Source of the DNA: an uncultured Saprospiraceae bacterium
GTDB lineage: Bacteria > Bacteroidota > Bacteroidia > Chitinophagales > Saprospiraceae
Assembly (NCBI GenBank): GCA_937959095.1
Contig: CALGLY010000174.1
Location: 1 to 5,580, forward strand
Reading direction: 5' to 3'
DNA: 5,580 bases
Part shown: positions 1-5,580 of the stretch, one piece after another
How the letters are laid out: the number at the start of each line of letters is the position of its first letter
How positions within the stretch are numbered: position 1 is the first letter of the stretch
Position numbers and translations under genes: made by a program
Notes under the pieces: generated by a model
Told to the model about the DNA's origin: nothing
The model's input: the letters and a program-made list of their open reading frames with translations, nothing else
Database searches by the model: none

Positions 1-416
1 TTGTTCCTGATGGAGCAGAGTTTAAGGACTTAAGTAACATCATGTTTGCAAGCGACAATAAAGCGATAGATGAAGTGATGATACGCAGTATCTCTAAGTT
101 GCTTGAAAATTTCAACCCCTACATTCATAGTGTCCATGTAGATGTGGAAGATGATGCGGAGTTTGAAGTATTTCGCTTTGCAGTAGACTTTATCGAAAAT
201 GGTGACCATACCAAGCAAGCTTATCGAAAGATAGAGTTAGAGGATTCTTCTGTGAAACATGGTTTAAAGCAATACATCGAGAAGCATAATATTGATATGT
301 TAGTAATGCTTACGCGGCACCGCAGCTTCTTGGAGGATATGTTTCATCGTAGTGTCACTAAGCAAATGCTGCTCGATACTGATATTCCGATTATGGTATT
401 ACACATCAATGATTGA
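1..416 (+). CDS. Universal stress protein, C-terminal part (5'-truncated by window edge)
   Basis: The frame is open from the left edge (first full codon at 3) to TGA at 414-416, giving 137 visible residues. The ATG at 42 is probably internal, because good Usp-like sequence continues upstream of it and the two downstream paralogues are about 270 residues long. The visible part matches the second Usp domain of those proteins. It begins with a beta strand and helix, and ends with a block DMLVMLTRHRSFLEDMF-HRSVTK followed by a hydrophobic strand IPIMVLH. Where an ATP-binding Usp has G-x2-G-x9-G-S, this protein has L-x2-H-x9-R-S, so this domain probably does not bind ATP in the usual way. The missing N-terminal domain may carry the intact motif, as in its neighbours. 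It is likely cytoplasmic and acts in stress or energy-limitation responses, as inferred from the family. It is probably co-transcribed with the next gene 61 bases downstream. Confidence 0.85.
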   Translation, partial: VPDGAEFKDLSNIMFASDNKAIDEVMIRSISKLLENFNPYIHSVHVDVEDDAEFEVFRFAVDFIENGDHTKQAYRKIELEDSSVKHGLKQYIEKHNIDMLVMLTRHRSFLEDMFHRSVTKQMLLDTDIPIMVLHIND

Positions 417-477
417 TTGAACTCCTTGATACTTGATTTCGAATAAAGCCTCTATCTAAATAAAAAATTCACCTAAC

Positions 478-1311
478 ATGAAAAAGATATTAGTTCCTGT
501 AGATTTTAGTGATGCTTCTTATAATGCCTTTGTTTTTGCAGAACGCATTGCCACTCATTTTGATGCCGCTATTGATGTCGTACACATTTATGATGGCACA
601 TTTAGCAATGATACGACACCAGCATTTCAACTCATGGTTGGGCGCGAAGATGGTATTGTCAATCGGCTAAAAGCCTTTACCAATTTAGCTCCTGATGAAG
701 GGGGAATAGCAACTGCCGTAGAAGTAAATTATAAAACTGCTTTAGCTTACAATAAATCAGGAAAAGTGGCGACGATGTCCGAAGACTATGACCTAGTAGT
801 AATGGGAATGGTCGGCAAGCACAAGCGAGAGAGAAAGTGGTTTGGGAGCTTCTCTTCTTATGTATCCCAACACGCGAAGTGTCCTGTATTATTGGTGCCA
901 ATTGCCGCGAATTTTGAAGGATTCAACCGTATGGTATATGCCAGCAATTGGGAATCTATTCATCGTTCCACCATTCACCGAGTCGGAACTTGGGCAAATC
1001 GTTTCAAGACTTATGTGGACTTTGTGCATATCAATGAGGAGAGCGAAATTATGGATTTTGACTTTTTAAATCGCCAAATTATTTTGGATGGATTTGAGGA
1101 AGTTGCACCTTCTACTCCTTATCATATGACCAATATAGATGCCGATTCTCCCTTGAAAGGCATTTATGAATACATCACAAAAAAGGAGGTTGATCTATTG
1201 GTACTAGTAAATCGTCAGCGTACCTGGTTTGAAAATCTATTTGGAGAAAGTCTAACGAAAGAGTTAGCCTTGCGAACACCTGTTCCAATTCTGGTTTATC
1301 ACCAAGAATAA
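478..1311 (+). CDS. Tandem-domain universal stress protein (UspA family)
   Basis: This 277-residue protein has two Usp domains, about residues 1-143 and 151-277. The first opens with the standard strand MKKILVPVDFSD and carries G110-x2-G113-x9-G123-S124, the complete ATP-binding signature of MJ0577-type Usps, so this half probably binds ATP. The second has V244, Q247 and E257 in place of the three glycines, keeping only S258. It probably serves in dimer packing or regulation. No signal peptide or membrane segment is visible, so the protein is expected in the cytoplasm. The ATG at 478 fits because the family's first strand begins at once. The leader is A-rich with no clear Shine-Dalgarno sequence, which is usual in Bacteroidota. 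The gene sits between two other Usp genes, 61 bases after one and 43 before the other, suggesting an operon. The family assignment is firm; the specific stress sensed cannot be read from the sequence. Confidence 0.93.
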   Translation: MKKILVPVDFSDASYNAFVFAERIATHFDAAIDVVHIYDGTFSNDTTPAFQLMVGREDGIVNRLKAFTNLAPDEGGIATAVEVNYKTALAYNKSGKVATMSEDYDLVVMGMVGKHKRERKWFGSFSSYVSQHAKCPVLLVPIAANFEGFNRMVYASNWESIHRSTIHRVGTWANRFKTYVDFVHINEESEIMDFDFLNRQIILDGFEEVAPSTPYHMTNIDADSPLKGIYEYITKKEVDLLVLVNRQRTWFENLFGESLTKELALRTPVPILVYHQE

Positions 1312-1354
1312 AAATTGTCAAAGCCCCATTATTTAGAAACAAAAAAGAAGGCTT

Positions 1355-2161
1355 ATGAAAAAGATACTTATTCCAACCGACTTTTCAGCTCATTCCAAAA
1401 ATGCAATCGCTCATGGTATTGGTTTAGCCAATCGTTTTGGCGCAACACTTACGCTTTTTCATACATATAATGTATCGAGTAGTACAGGCGCATTTGTATC
1501 TGCAAGAGACTTCATTGTGAGTGATGCAGAGCGTGAAATGGAACAATTATTAGAGAGTACTAAAAAACAATTACTGCAACCCAATAAAGCAGAAGGTTTC
1601 ATCACAGAATATGATGCTATAAGAGGTATTGTAAAGAAAGCGGATAGCGATAAATACGACTTGATAGTGATGGGGACACAAGGTGCGACAGGATTGAAGG
1701 AAATTTTCTTTGGGAGTGTCACCAATGGCGTATTGAAAAAAACGACTACTCCGCTCCTTGCTATTCCTAAAGATTATCCTGTAACAGCAATTACAGAAAT
1801 AGTGTTTGCAGTAGATGATCTAGGTGTACATAAGCCTGATACGATTTTGCCACTTATCCTTTTTGCTAAAATGCTCGATGCTAGTATATCTGTTCTGCAT
1901 CTAGATTATGGAGTCGGCGACTTGCATATTGCTCCTAGCATTGATACCATGCTAAAAGGCGTAGAGCATTCTTTCCATAATGTAGCTATGGAAGGCAATG
2001 ATATAAGTGCAAATCTTGACCGATTTGTAGCGGAGCAATCGGCGGATGTGCTCTGTATGATACGGCGAAAAAAATCTATTTGGGAACAAGCCTTTTTTGA
2101 AAGTTCTACTACGCAAGAGGTTTTCCATAGTCGTGTTCCGCTCCTTGTTTTACATGAATAA
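1355..2161 (+). CDS. Tandem-domain universal stress protein (UspA family), last of three
   Basis: This 268-residue protein has two Usp domains, about 1-140 and 146-268. It starts MKKILIPTDFS, the typical first strand. Domain 1 has G107-x2-G110-x9-G120-S121 with the usual LKEIFFGSVT context, so ATP binding is well supported. In domain 2 the same positions are I236, K239 and E249, with only S250 kept, the same loss as in the two upstream paralogues. It differs from the 478-1311 protein through much of its length, so this is an old duplication and not a recent copy. The ATG at 1355 has an AAGAAGG sequence at 1345-1351, only three bases upstream, a short but plausible ribosome binding site. Expected location is the cytoplasm. 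It is the last gene of the probable Usp operon; a strong hairpin lies 28 bases past its stop codon. Confidence 0.93.
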   Translation: MKKILIPTDFSAHSKNAIAHGIGLANRFGATLTLFHTYNVSSSTGAFVSARDFIVSDAEREMEQLLESTKKQLLQPNKAEGFITEYDAIRGIVKKADSDKYDLIVMGTQGATGLKEIFFGSVTNGVLKKTTTPLLAIPKDYPVTAITEIVFAVDDLGVHKPDTILPLILFAKMLDASISVLHLDYGVGDLHIAPSIDTMLKGVEHSFHNVAMEGNDISANLDRFVAEQSADVLCMIRRKKSIWEQAFFESSTTQEVFHSRVPLLVLHE

Positions 2162-2188
2162 TCCAATCAATTTTTTGTTAGGTGTTGT

Positions 2189-2223
2189 GAAATGCTGAGC
2201 GTATCGAGTACGTTTGGCATTTC
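2189..2223 (+). terminator. 15-bp hairpin after the Usp operon, possible terminator
   Basis: GAAATGCTGAGCGTA (2189-2203) pairs fully with TACGTTTGGCATTTC (2209-2223) around a TCGAG loop. Three of the fifteen pairs (T2196-G2216, G2197-T2215, G2199-T2213) are G-U in the + strand RNA, so the fold is better as + strand RNA than as a DNA palindrome. The tail CTCTTTATT is only moderately U-rich. It stands between the Usp operon and the lipoprotein gene, so it may end the operon transcript or stabilise its 3' end. The core TGCTGAGCGTATCGA also resembles dispersed palindromic repeats seen in many bacteria; this is from memory and unchecked. Confidence 0.5.
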
Positions 2224-2329
2224 CTCTTTATTGGATATGACAAAAATCACTACCTGTCTTAATTAGAGTCATCAAAATTTATTTCGCAAAGCTCCATCTT
2301 GCAGTCATATTCTTAGACAACAAAAATTG

Positions 2330-3079
2330 ATGATCATGAAAAATATGTTCCAACTACTTATACTTAGCTTTTTTCTATTCGCTTGTGCCAATGATACCGA
2401 TGTGACCTATGAAATGATGAAATTTGATGAAGCATTTGTACCTGTTTGGTATTTTACACAGACAGACAATGCACAACAAACAGAAAACCATGCTGTTTAT
2501 TTGGAGCAAAAATGGTATGACTTAAAGAACGATTATGAGAATGTGATAGGTGCACAAATTGTGTGGGAAGATACCTATAACTGTGTAGACGAACTCCTCA
2601 CTAGCGCACTACGCAATATAGAATACCATGATTTAGTTGCTGCAAAATACGATCTAGAAGGTGTTCAGTTTGAGTTGATGGAGCTCCGTACACGTTATGG
2701 TATTGATTATCAATTAGACTATATTTGGGAATTTCAAGCGACCTATGATTTAGTAAAAGACCTTACACACCAGAAATATTACTACCGTGAATGGTATGAA
2801 TTTGACTGCCTATTAGATGAACTAGATTACACTTGGAATGACTTACTAAAAGCAGAAAATAATCAATTTTGGAATAGTAGTGAGCAGCAAGCATGGCGTA
2901 AATATCGCACACAAATCAGTGTGTTATTATTTCATTATAATACTGTAATGCAGCAAGCCACTATTGATGAAGTTCTCGCTAATCAACACATCAATGATAT
3001 CGAGCCTGTACTATTAAATATGATCCAGCTTTTTGGAAAATTTGATAAAGGTGTAGAGCTTACGGCTGCTAATATTTGA
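2330..3079 (+). CDS. Putative lipoprotein, helical, function unknown
   Basis: I do not recognise the family. Possible starts are ATG 2330 and ATG 2336. The second gives a textbook short lipoprotein signal: M-K-N, a hydrophobic run, then LFAC with Cys17 as the lipidated residue and a 247-residue precursor. A TTG at 2327 is a poor start. The Cys is followed by ANDTD; acidic residues here can favour surface export in Bacteroidota, but this is not a clear export motif. The mature protein is rich in Trp, Tyr, Asp, Glu and Leu, has no further membrane segment and looks all-helical. Two halves (about 30-122 and 133-237 from ATG 2336) show similar landmarks: W60-YDLKND / W167-NDLLKA, W77 and W187 each ten residues before an LL pair, and a closing LEGVQFELMELRTRYG / IEPVLLNMIQLFGKFD. 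Cys83 and Cys158 could form a disulfide. It probably faces the periplasm or cell surface. It stands alone, 168 bases past the Usp operon. Confidence 0.75.
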   Translation: MIMKNMFQLLILSFFLFACANDTDVTYEMMKFDEAFVPVWYFTQTDNAQQTENHAVYLEQKWYDLKNDYENVIGAQIVWEDTYNCVDELLTSALRNIEYHDLVAAKYDLEGVQFELMELRTRYGIDYQLDYIWEFQATYDLVKDLTHQKYYYREWYEFDCLLDELDYTWNDLLKAENNQFWNSSEQQAWRKYRTQISVLLFHYNTVMQQATIDEVLANQHINDIEPVLLNMIQLFGKFDKGVELTAANI

Positions 3080-3184
3080 TTGTTTTTAATAAATAACGAC
3101 CGCTTTTTTTGGAAACGCAAACCTGAAAAATTTGGAAGATGCCAAATATTGAAGAAACGCTTATTTTTCAAAGTTTACAAAATG

Positions 3185-3260
3185 AGCTAAGTTTTATAAA
3201 GTTGTTGCACAAATCAAAATATCTTTATATTCTGTCTGTACTTTTTTATAAAACTTAGCT
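3185..3260. repeat. Inverted repeat, 16-bp perfect arms with 44-base spacer
   Basis: AGCTAAGTTTTATAAA at 3185-3200 is repeated exactly in reverse complement at 3245-3260. Outside the arms a looser match continues (TTTACAAAATG against TTTATACA on the other side). The spacer holds a further small inverted repeat, AATAT-CTTT-ATATT. Neither side has the T-run of a classical terminator. It could be a decayed mobile-element fold-back, a binding site, or a structured RNA leader; the sequence alone does not decide. Confidence 0.6.
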
Positions 3261-3378
3261 TGTATAAAGAAAGGTTTGGAGTGTACACAACTATAGCAAG
3301 TATATTGGTCGAACTGTGGTCAAAATATACTATAGGAAATATAGTACTTGAATTATATAGCACTTTTACTATTTATTA

Positions 3379-3536
3379 GAGTTGTTCAGAAATAAGCATT
3401 GTGTATATGAAAGCTAGCTTTTGTGCTAGATAAAGCTCTTTTTCGAGGGCATAGCCATAGCTACGGGCGAGAAAAAAGCTGAAATATAGTGCGAAAAGAT
3501 ATTTTCATATGCCAACTTATTATTTTTGAACAACTC
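3379..3536. mobile_element. 158-bp fold-back element, likely MITE or IS remnant, flanked by TA
   Basis: The ends are inverted copies: TAGAGTTGTTCAGAAATAA (3377-3395) matches the reverse complement of 3520-3538 at 18 of 19 positions, counting the flanking TA. The similarity continues inward through shared blocks ATATGAAA, CTTTT, CTAxAT, AGCT and TTTTTC to the centre, so almost the entire element folds on itself, with arms of roughly 75-80 bases. TA directly borders both ends (3377-3378 and 3537-3538), as expected for elements that duplicate a TA target (IS630/Tc1-type, some IS5-type). No transposase frame is present, so it would be moved by a transposase elsewhere in the genome. The family is not identified. 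Confidence 0.65.
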
Positions 3537-3592
3537 TATTGATAAGTAGGTATTCATTATATTACAATTTTAGGCTCATAGATAGAACCCTT

Positions 3593-3624
3593 TTTGCACG
3601 GCTTGTGTTTTCTTAGTAGCTTTA
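3593..3624 (+). promoter_or_regulatory. Possible Bacteroidota-type promoter for the exonuclease gene
   Basis: TTTG at 3593-3596 and TAGCTTTA at 3617-3624 are separated by 20 bases. This fits the Bacteroidota housekeeping pattern of a TTG-type -33 element and TAnnTTTG -7 element, with one mismatch in the last base. A transcript starting a few bases downstream would have a leader of roughly 40 bases before the GTG start at 3671. In AT-rich DNA such matches occur by chance, so confidence is low. Confidence 0.35.
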
Positions 3625-3670
3625 CCATTAATTTTTTTCTAATTCTATACCTCCACATAAAACAGCAAGC

Positions 3671-4213
3671 GTGAATTACATAGTGTTTGATTTAGAGGCG
3701 ACCTGCTGGCAATCCCACCAACGCTACAAAGAGCAAGAAACTATAGAAATAGGGGCATTTTTGGTCAATCCTTATGGGGAAGTCCTACGCTCTTATAATC
3801 GTTTTATCCAACCTATTCTCCATCCACGACTTTCGGCTTATTGTACCGAATTGACGACTATTAAACAAGAAAATGTAGACCGTGCGCGAAAATTCGGAAA
3901 AGTCATTGAAGAATTTCAAGATTGGGCAGACATTTTTGAAGAGAACTATATGCTCTGTTCATGGGGCGGTTTCGATCAGAAAATCTTGATACACGATTGC
4001 GAACTTCATGATATAGAGTGCGATTGGCTGGAGCATTTTATAGATTTAAAACAGCAATATCGAGAAATCAAACGGCTAAAGAAACCCATTGGCTTAAAGG
4101 CAGCTATTCGACATGAAGGGCATGAGTTTGATGGCGCACATCATAGAGCAATAAGCGATGCCGAAAACTTAGTCAAAATATTTGTAGATTATTTAGATGA
4201 GTGGAGAACATAA
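3671..4213 (+). CDS. DEDDh 3'-5' exonuclease, ERI-1/KapD-like
   Basis: This 180-residue protein is a single RNase T/DnaQ-fold domain with all five DEDDh residues: D7 and E9 in VFDLEATCW, D102 in WGGFDQKIL, H158 and D163 in HHRAISDAEN. The block HPRLSAYCTELTTIKQENVD (51-70) is typical of the ERI-1/3'hExo-like branch. Such enzymes remove nucleotides from 3' ends using two metal ions. ERI-1 relatives act on structured RNA, but the bacterial substrates are generally unknown. It is not a DNA polymerase proofreading subunit by context, as no polymerase or other domain is attached. The start is GTG at 3671: the frame is open upstream to a TAA at 3629-3631 but has no ATG, GTG or TTG there, and the family's first strand starts right after this codon. 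No strong Shine-Dalgarno sequence is present. It is expected in the cytoplasm, and is probably its own transcription unit, since 591 bases precede it and 130 follow. Confidence 0.93.
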   Translation: MNYIVFDLEATCWQSHQRYKEQETIEIGAFLVNPYGEVLRSYNRFIQPILHPRLSAYCTELTTIKQENVDRARKFGKVIEEFQDWADIFEENYMLCSWGGFDQKILIHDCELHDIECDWLEHFIDLKQQYREIKRLKKPIGLKAAIRHEGHEFDGAHHRAISDAENLVKIFVDYLDEWRT

Positions 4214-4239
4214 GTAGACGTGAGATTTGAGACAAGAAT

Positions 4240-4268
4240 GATTTTGTATTTCAAAGAGACACAAAATC
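4240..4268 (+). terminator. Hairpin after the exonuclease gene, weak terminator candidate
   Basis: GATTTTGT (4240-4247) pairs perfectly with ACAAAATC (4261-4268) across a 13-base loop, starting 26 bases after the exonuclease stop. The stem is AT-rich and no T-run follows it, so it may instead be a 3'-end stabilising hairpin or a chance pairing. Confidence 0.3.
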
Positions 4269-4296
4269 TAATGAAAGCTTGAAGAATCGAACTTTG

Positions 4297-4315
4297 TAAG
4301 TTTTTTATAAACTTG
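4297..4315 (+). repeat. Third variant of the TAAGTTTTATAAA motif, in the aminotransferase leader
   Basis: TAAGTTTTTTATAAACTTG here resembles TAAGTTTTATAAAGTTG at 3188-3204 with two extra T bases. It also forms a small stem of its own (AAGTTT 4298-4303 with AAACTT 4309-4314). The end TAAACTTG (4308-4315) differs by one base from the Bacteroidota -7 promoter pattern TAnnTTTG, but no -33 element sits at the right distance. Confidence 0.35.
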
Positions 4316-4343
4316 TGTTCAGGAATTTAAAAAAGACGTTCTA

Positions 4344-5486
4344 ATGAAATTTAAATCAAAATTACCTCATGTCGGCACCACGATTTTTACGGTCATGTCG
4401 CAATTGGCGAATGAACATGCTGCGCTGAATTTATCGCAAGGTTTTCCCAATTTTCCTTGTTCTTCAGAACTTATTGAGTTGGTCTATAAGCACATGAAAG
4501 CGGGAGAAAATCAATATGCTCCCATGCAAGGCGTGCCAGCATTGCGCGAGGTGATTTGTGCTAAAATGAATGCGCTATACGGCTCGAATTATCAGCCTGA
4601 TACCGATATTACGATTACTGCGGGCGCGACGCAAGCAATTTATACCGCGATCAGTACTGTAGTTCGCCCAAAAGATGAAGTTATAGTCATAGAACCTGCT
4701 TATGACTCCTATGTGCCTGCTATTGAAATGGCGGGTGGGATACCCGTTTATGTACAATTGCGTGCGCCTGAATTTACGTTGGATTGGGAAGAAGTGCGGA
4801 ACAAAATCACGGAACGGACACGACTTATCTTAATCAATAGCCCACACAATCCGACAGGTGCAGTCCTTTCGGAAACGGATATGCAAGCCTTGGATGCGAT
4901 TGTGAAGGATAGCGATATTTTTGTATTGAGTGATGAGGTATATGAGCATCTCACCTTCGATGGAAAAGTACATGAAAGTGCAGCGAAGTATCCAAATCTG
5001 CGCGAACGTAGTTTTATTACCTATTCTTTCGGTAAAGTATTTCATGTGACAGGCTGGCGAATTGGGTATTGTCTTGCACCTGCTTGGTTGATGAAGGAGT
5101 TTCGTAAGATTCATCAGTTTGAGGTCTTTTCTATCAATCGTCCGTTCCAGATGGGCTTGGCTGATTTTTTGAAGACGGAAGAAAACTATCTTTTCTTACC
5201 CGACTTTTTTCAGCGGAAGCGTGATTTGTTATTGGCACAATTGAAAAATTCGCCTTTCAAGGTTATTCCATCATCGGGCACCTATTTTCAGTTGTTGCAA
5301 TATGGGCATTTGAGTCAGGAGAAGGATACGGATTATGCGATTCGATTAACTAGGGAATTGGGGGTGGCTTCTATTCCGATTTCTGCTTTTTATCATGATA
5401 ATCGAGATGATAAAATTATACGACTTTGCTTCGCGAAAACGGATGAGATGTTGGAGGCGGCGAGTGCGCGGCTTTGTGGGATTTAA
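4344..5486 (+). CDS. PLP-dependent aminotransferase, methionine/aromatic type (YbdL-like)
   Basis: This 380-residue protein is a full-length fold-type I, class I/II aminotransferase. Visible residues are the cofactor phosphate-binding loop TAGATQ (92-97), Y120 in PAYDSY stacking on the ring, N169 in NSPHNPTG, D197 and Y200 in SDEVYEH, the Schiff-base lysine K231 in SFGKVFHVTGWRIG, R238 for the phosphate, and R360 in IIRLCFAKTDE for the substrate carboxylate. The SFGK..H.TGW, SQGFP and RLCFAK blocks fit the E. coli YbdL/kynurenine aminotransferase subgroup, which transfers amino groups from methionine, aromatic amino acids or histidine to 2-oxo acids. A role in methionine salvage or amino-acid catabolism is inferred; the true substrate is not readable. 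The ATG at 4344 gives the usual N-terminus and follows an A-rich leader (TTTAAAAAAGACG) without a good Shine-Dalgarno sequence. It lies 130 bases after the exonuclease gene and is probably separate from it. Confidence 0.93.
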   Translation: MKFKSKLPHVGTTIFTVMSQLANEHAALNLSQGFPNFPCSSELIELVYKHMKAGENQYAPMQGVPALREVICAKMNALYGSNYQPDTDITITAGATQAIYTAISTVVRPKDEVIVIEPAYDSYVPAIEMAGGIPVYVQLRAPEFTLDWEEVRNKITERTRLILINSPHNPTGAVLSETDMQALDAIVKDSDIFVLSDEVYEHLTFDGKVHESAAKYPNLRERSFITYSFGKVFHVTGWRIGYCLAPAWLMKEFRKIHQFEVFSINRPFQMGLADFLKTEENYLFLPDFFQRKRDLLLAQLKNSPFKVIPSSGTYFQLLQYGHLSQEKDTDYAIRLTRELGVASIPISAFYHDNRDDKIIRLCFAKTDEMLEAASARLCGI

Positions 5487-5516
5487 TTTGTTGAACACAG
5501 AGTACACTGTAACAAA
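5487..5516 (+). terminator. Bipartite hairpin just after the aminotransferase stop
   Basis: TTTGTT (5487-5492) pairs with AACAAA (5511-5516), and inside it ACAG (5497-5500) pairs with CTGT (5507-5510) around AGTACA, leaving a four-base bulge (5493-5496) on the left. It begins immediately after the TAA at 5484-5486 and is followed by the T-rich stretch AGTTTATTTGTATTTTG. The stem is weak, so this is a moderate candidate for the transcript end. Confidence 0.4.
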
Positions 5517-5580
5517 AGTTTATTTGTATTTTGACTAAGCTTATTTTTTTAGTATTCGAGGCTTGTCTGCTACAAGCAGG

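Larger units (their letters stand above)
3080..3670. other. 590-base non-coding region with fold-back elements
   Basis: No convincing gene is present on either strand. Just after the lipoprotein gene is a T-run (CGCTTTTTTT) and a small stem, ATTTGG 3130-3135 with CCAAAT 3142-3147, which may end that transcript although no T-run follows the stem. Next come a 16-bp inverted repeat (3185-3260), an AT-rich patch with two overlapping small hairpins (3299-3346), a 158-bp fold-back element (3379-3536), and a possible promoter (3593-3624) for the exonuclease gene. The density of inverted repeats suggests a landing site for small mobile elements. Confidence 0.7.

Noticed and set aside
42..44. ATG 42 as the true start of the first Usp gene
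   Set aside because: The frame is open to the window edge with Usp-like sequence, and the result would be a lone half-length domain lacking the family's first strand.
842..1069. 75-codon + strand frame inside the second Usp gene
   Set aside because: It is an out-of-frame shadow of a gene with an intact ATP-binding motif, and has no ribosome binding site or family features.
2327..2329. TTG as start of the lipoprotein gene
   Set aside because: ATG codons at 2330 and 2336 follow directly, and the 2336 start gives the most typical lipoprotein signal peptide.
3112..3160. GAAACGC occurring twice (3112-3118 and 3154-3160)
   Set aside because: Only two 7-base copies 42 bases apart with unrelated flanks; there is no third copy or array, so chance is sufficient.
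2983..3171. 62-codon - strand frame over the end of the lipoprotein gene
   Set aside because: It mostly overlaps a better + strand gene, has no recognisable motif and looks like a chance frame.
3080..3670. CRISPR array or tRNA in the long intergenic region
   Set aside because: No regularly spaced direct repeats and no cloverleaf or T-loop sequence were seen; the repeats are inverted.
4575..5114. Three - strand frames inside the aminotransferase gene
   Set aside because: They lie fully within a well-supported gene with all catalytic motifs, and their translations look like antisense shadows.

Overview
The window reads as chromosomal DNA of a free-living Bacteroidota bacterium. The basis is its AT-rich composition, A-rich leaders with weak or no Shine-Dalgarno sequences, tandem two-domain universal stress proteins of the type common in that phylum, and a short type II lipoprotein signal ending LFAC. 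A saprospirian or flavobacterial-type lineage is a guess. All five genes run on the + strand. No phage, CRISPR, tRNA or rRNA was seen.

Positions 1-2161 hold three consecutive universal stress protein (Usp) genes, the first cut by the left edge. They are separated by 61 and 43 bases and probably form one operon. The two complete proteins each have two Usp domains: the N-terminal one keeps the full ATP-binding motif G-x2-G-x9-G-S, and the C-terminal one has lost all three glycines. The partial first protein shows the same kind of degenerate C-terminal domain. A 15-bp hairpin lies just after the operon.

Positions 2330-3079 encode an aromatic-rich, probably helical lipoprotein of unrecognised family with a weak internal two-fold repeat. 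It is followed by about 590 non-coding bases. These hold a 16-bp inverted repeat with a 44-base spacer, some AT-rich small hairpins, and a 158-bp fold-back element with near-identical ends and flanking TA. The last is best read as a MITE or insertion-sequence remnant.

Positions 3671-4213 encode a DEDDh 3'-5' exonuclease of the ERI-1/KapD type with a GTG start. Positions 4344-5486 encode a PLP-dependent class I/II aminotransferase closest to the methionine/aromatic (YbdL-like) aminotransferases. A terminator-like hairpin follows its stop codon. The last 40 bases may contain the 3' end of a convergent gene, which cannot be established from this window.

Apart from the Usp cluster, the genes share no obvious pathway. 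I see no clear new multi-gene system. The best candidates for a second look are the fold-back element, the orphan repeat lipoprotein, and the consistent division of ATP-binding and degenerate domains in the Usp trio.
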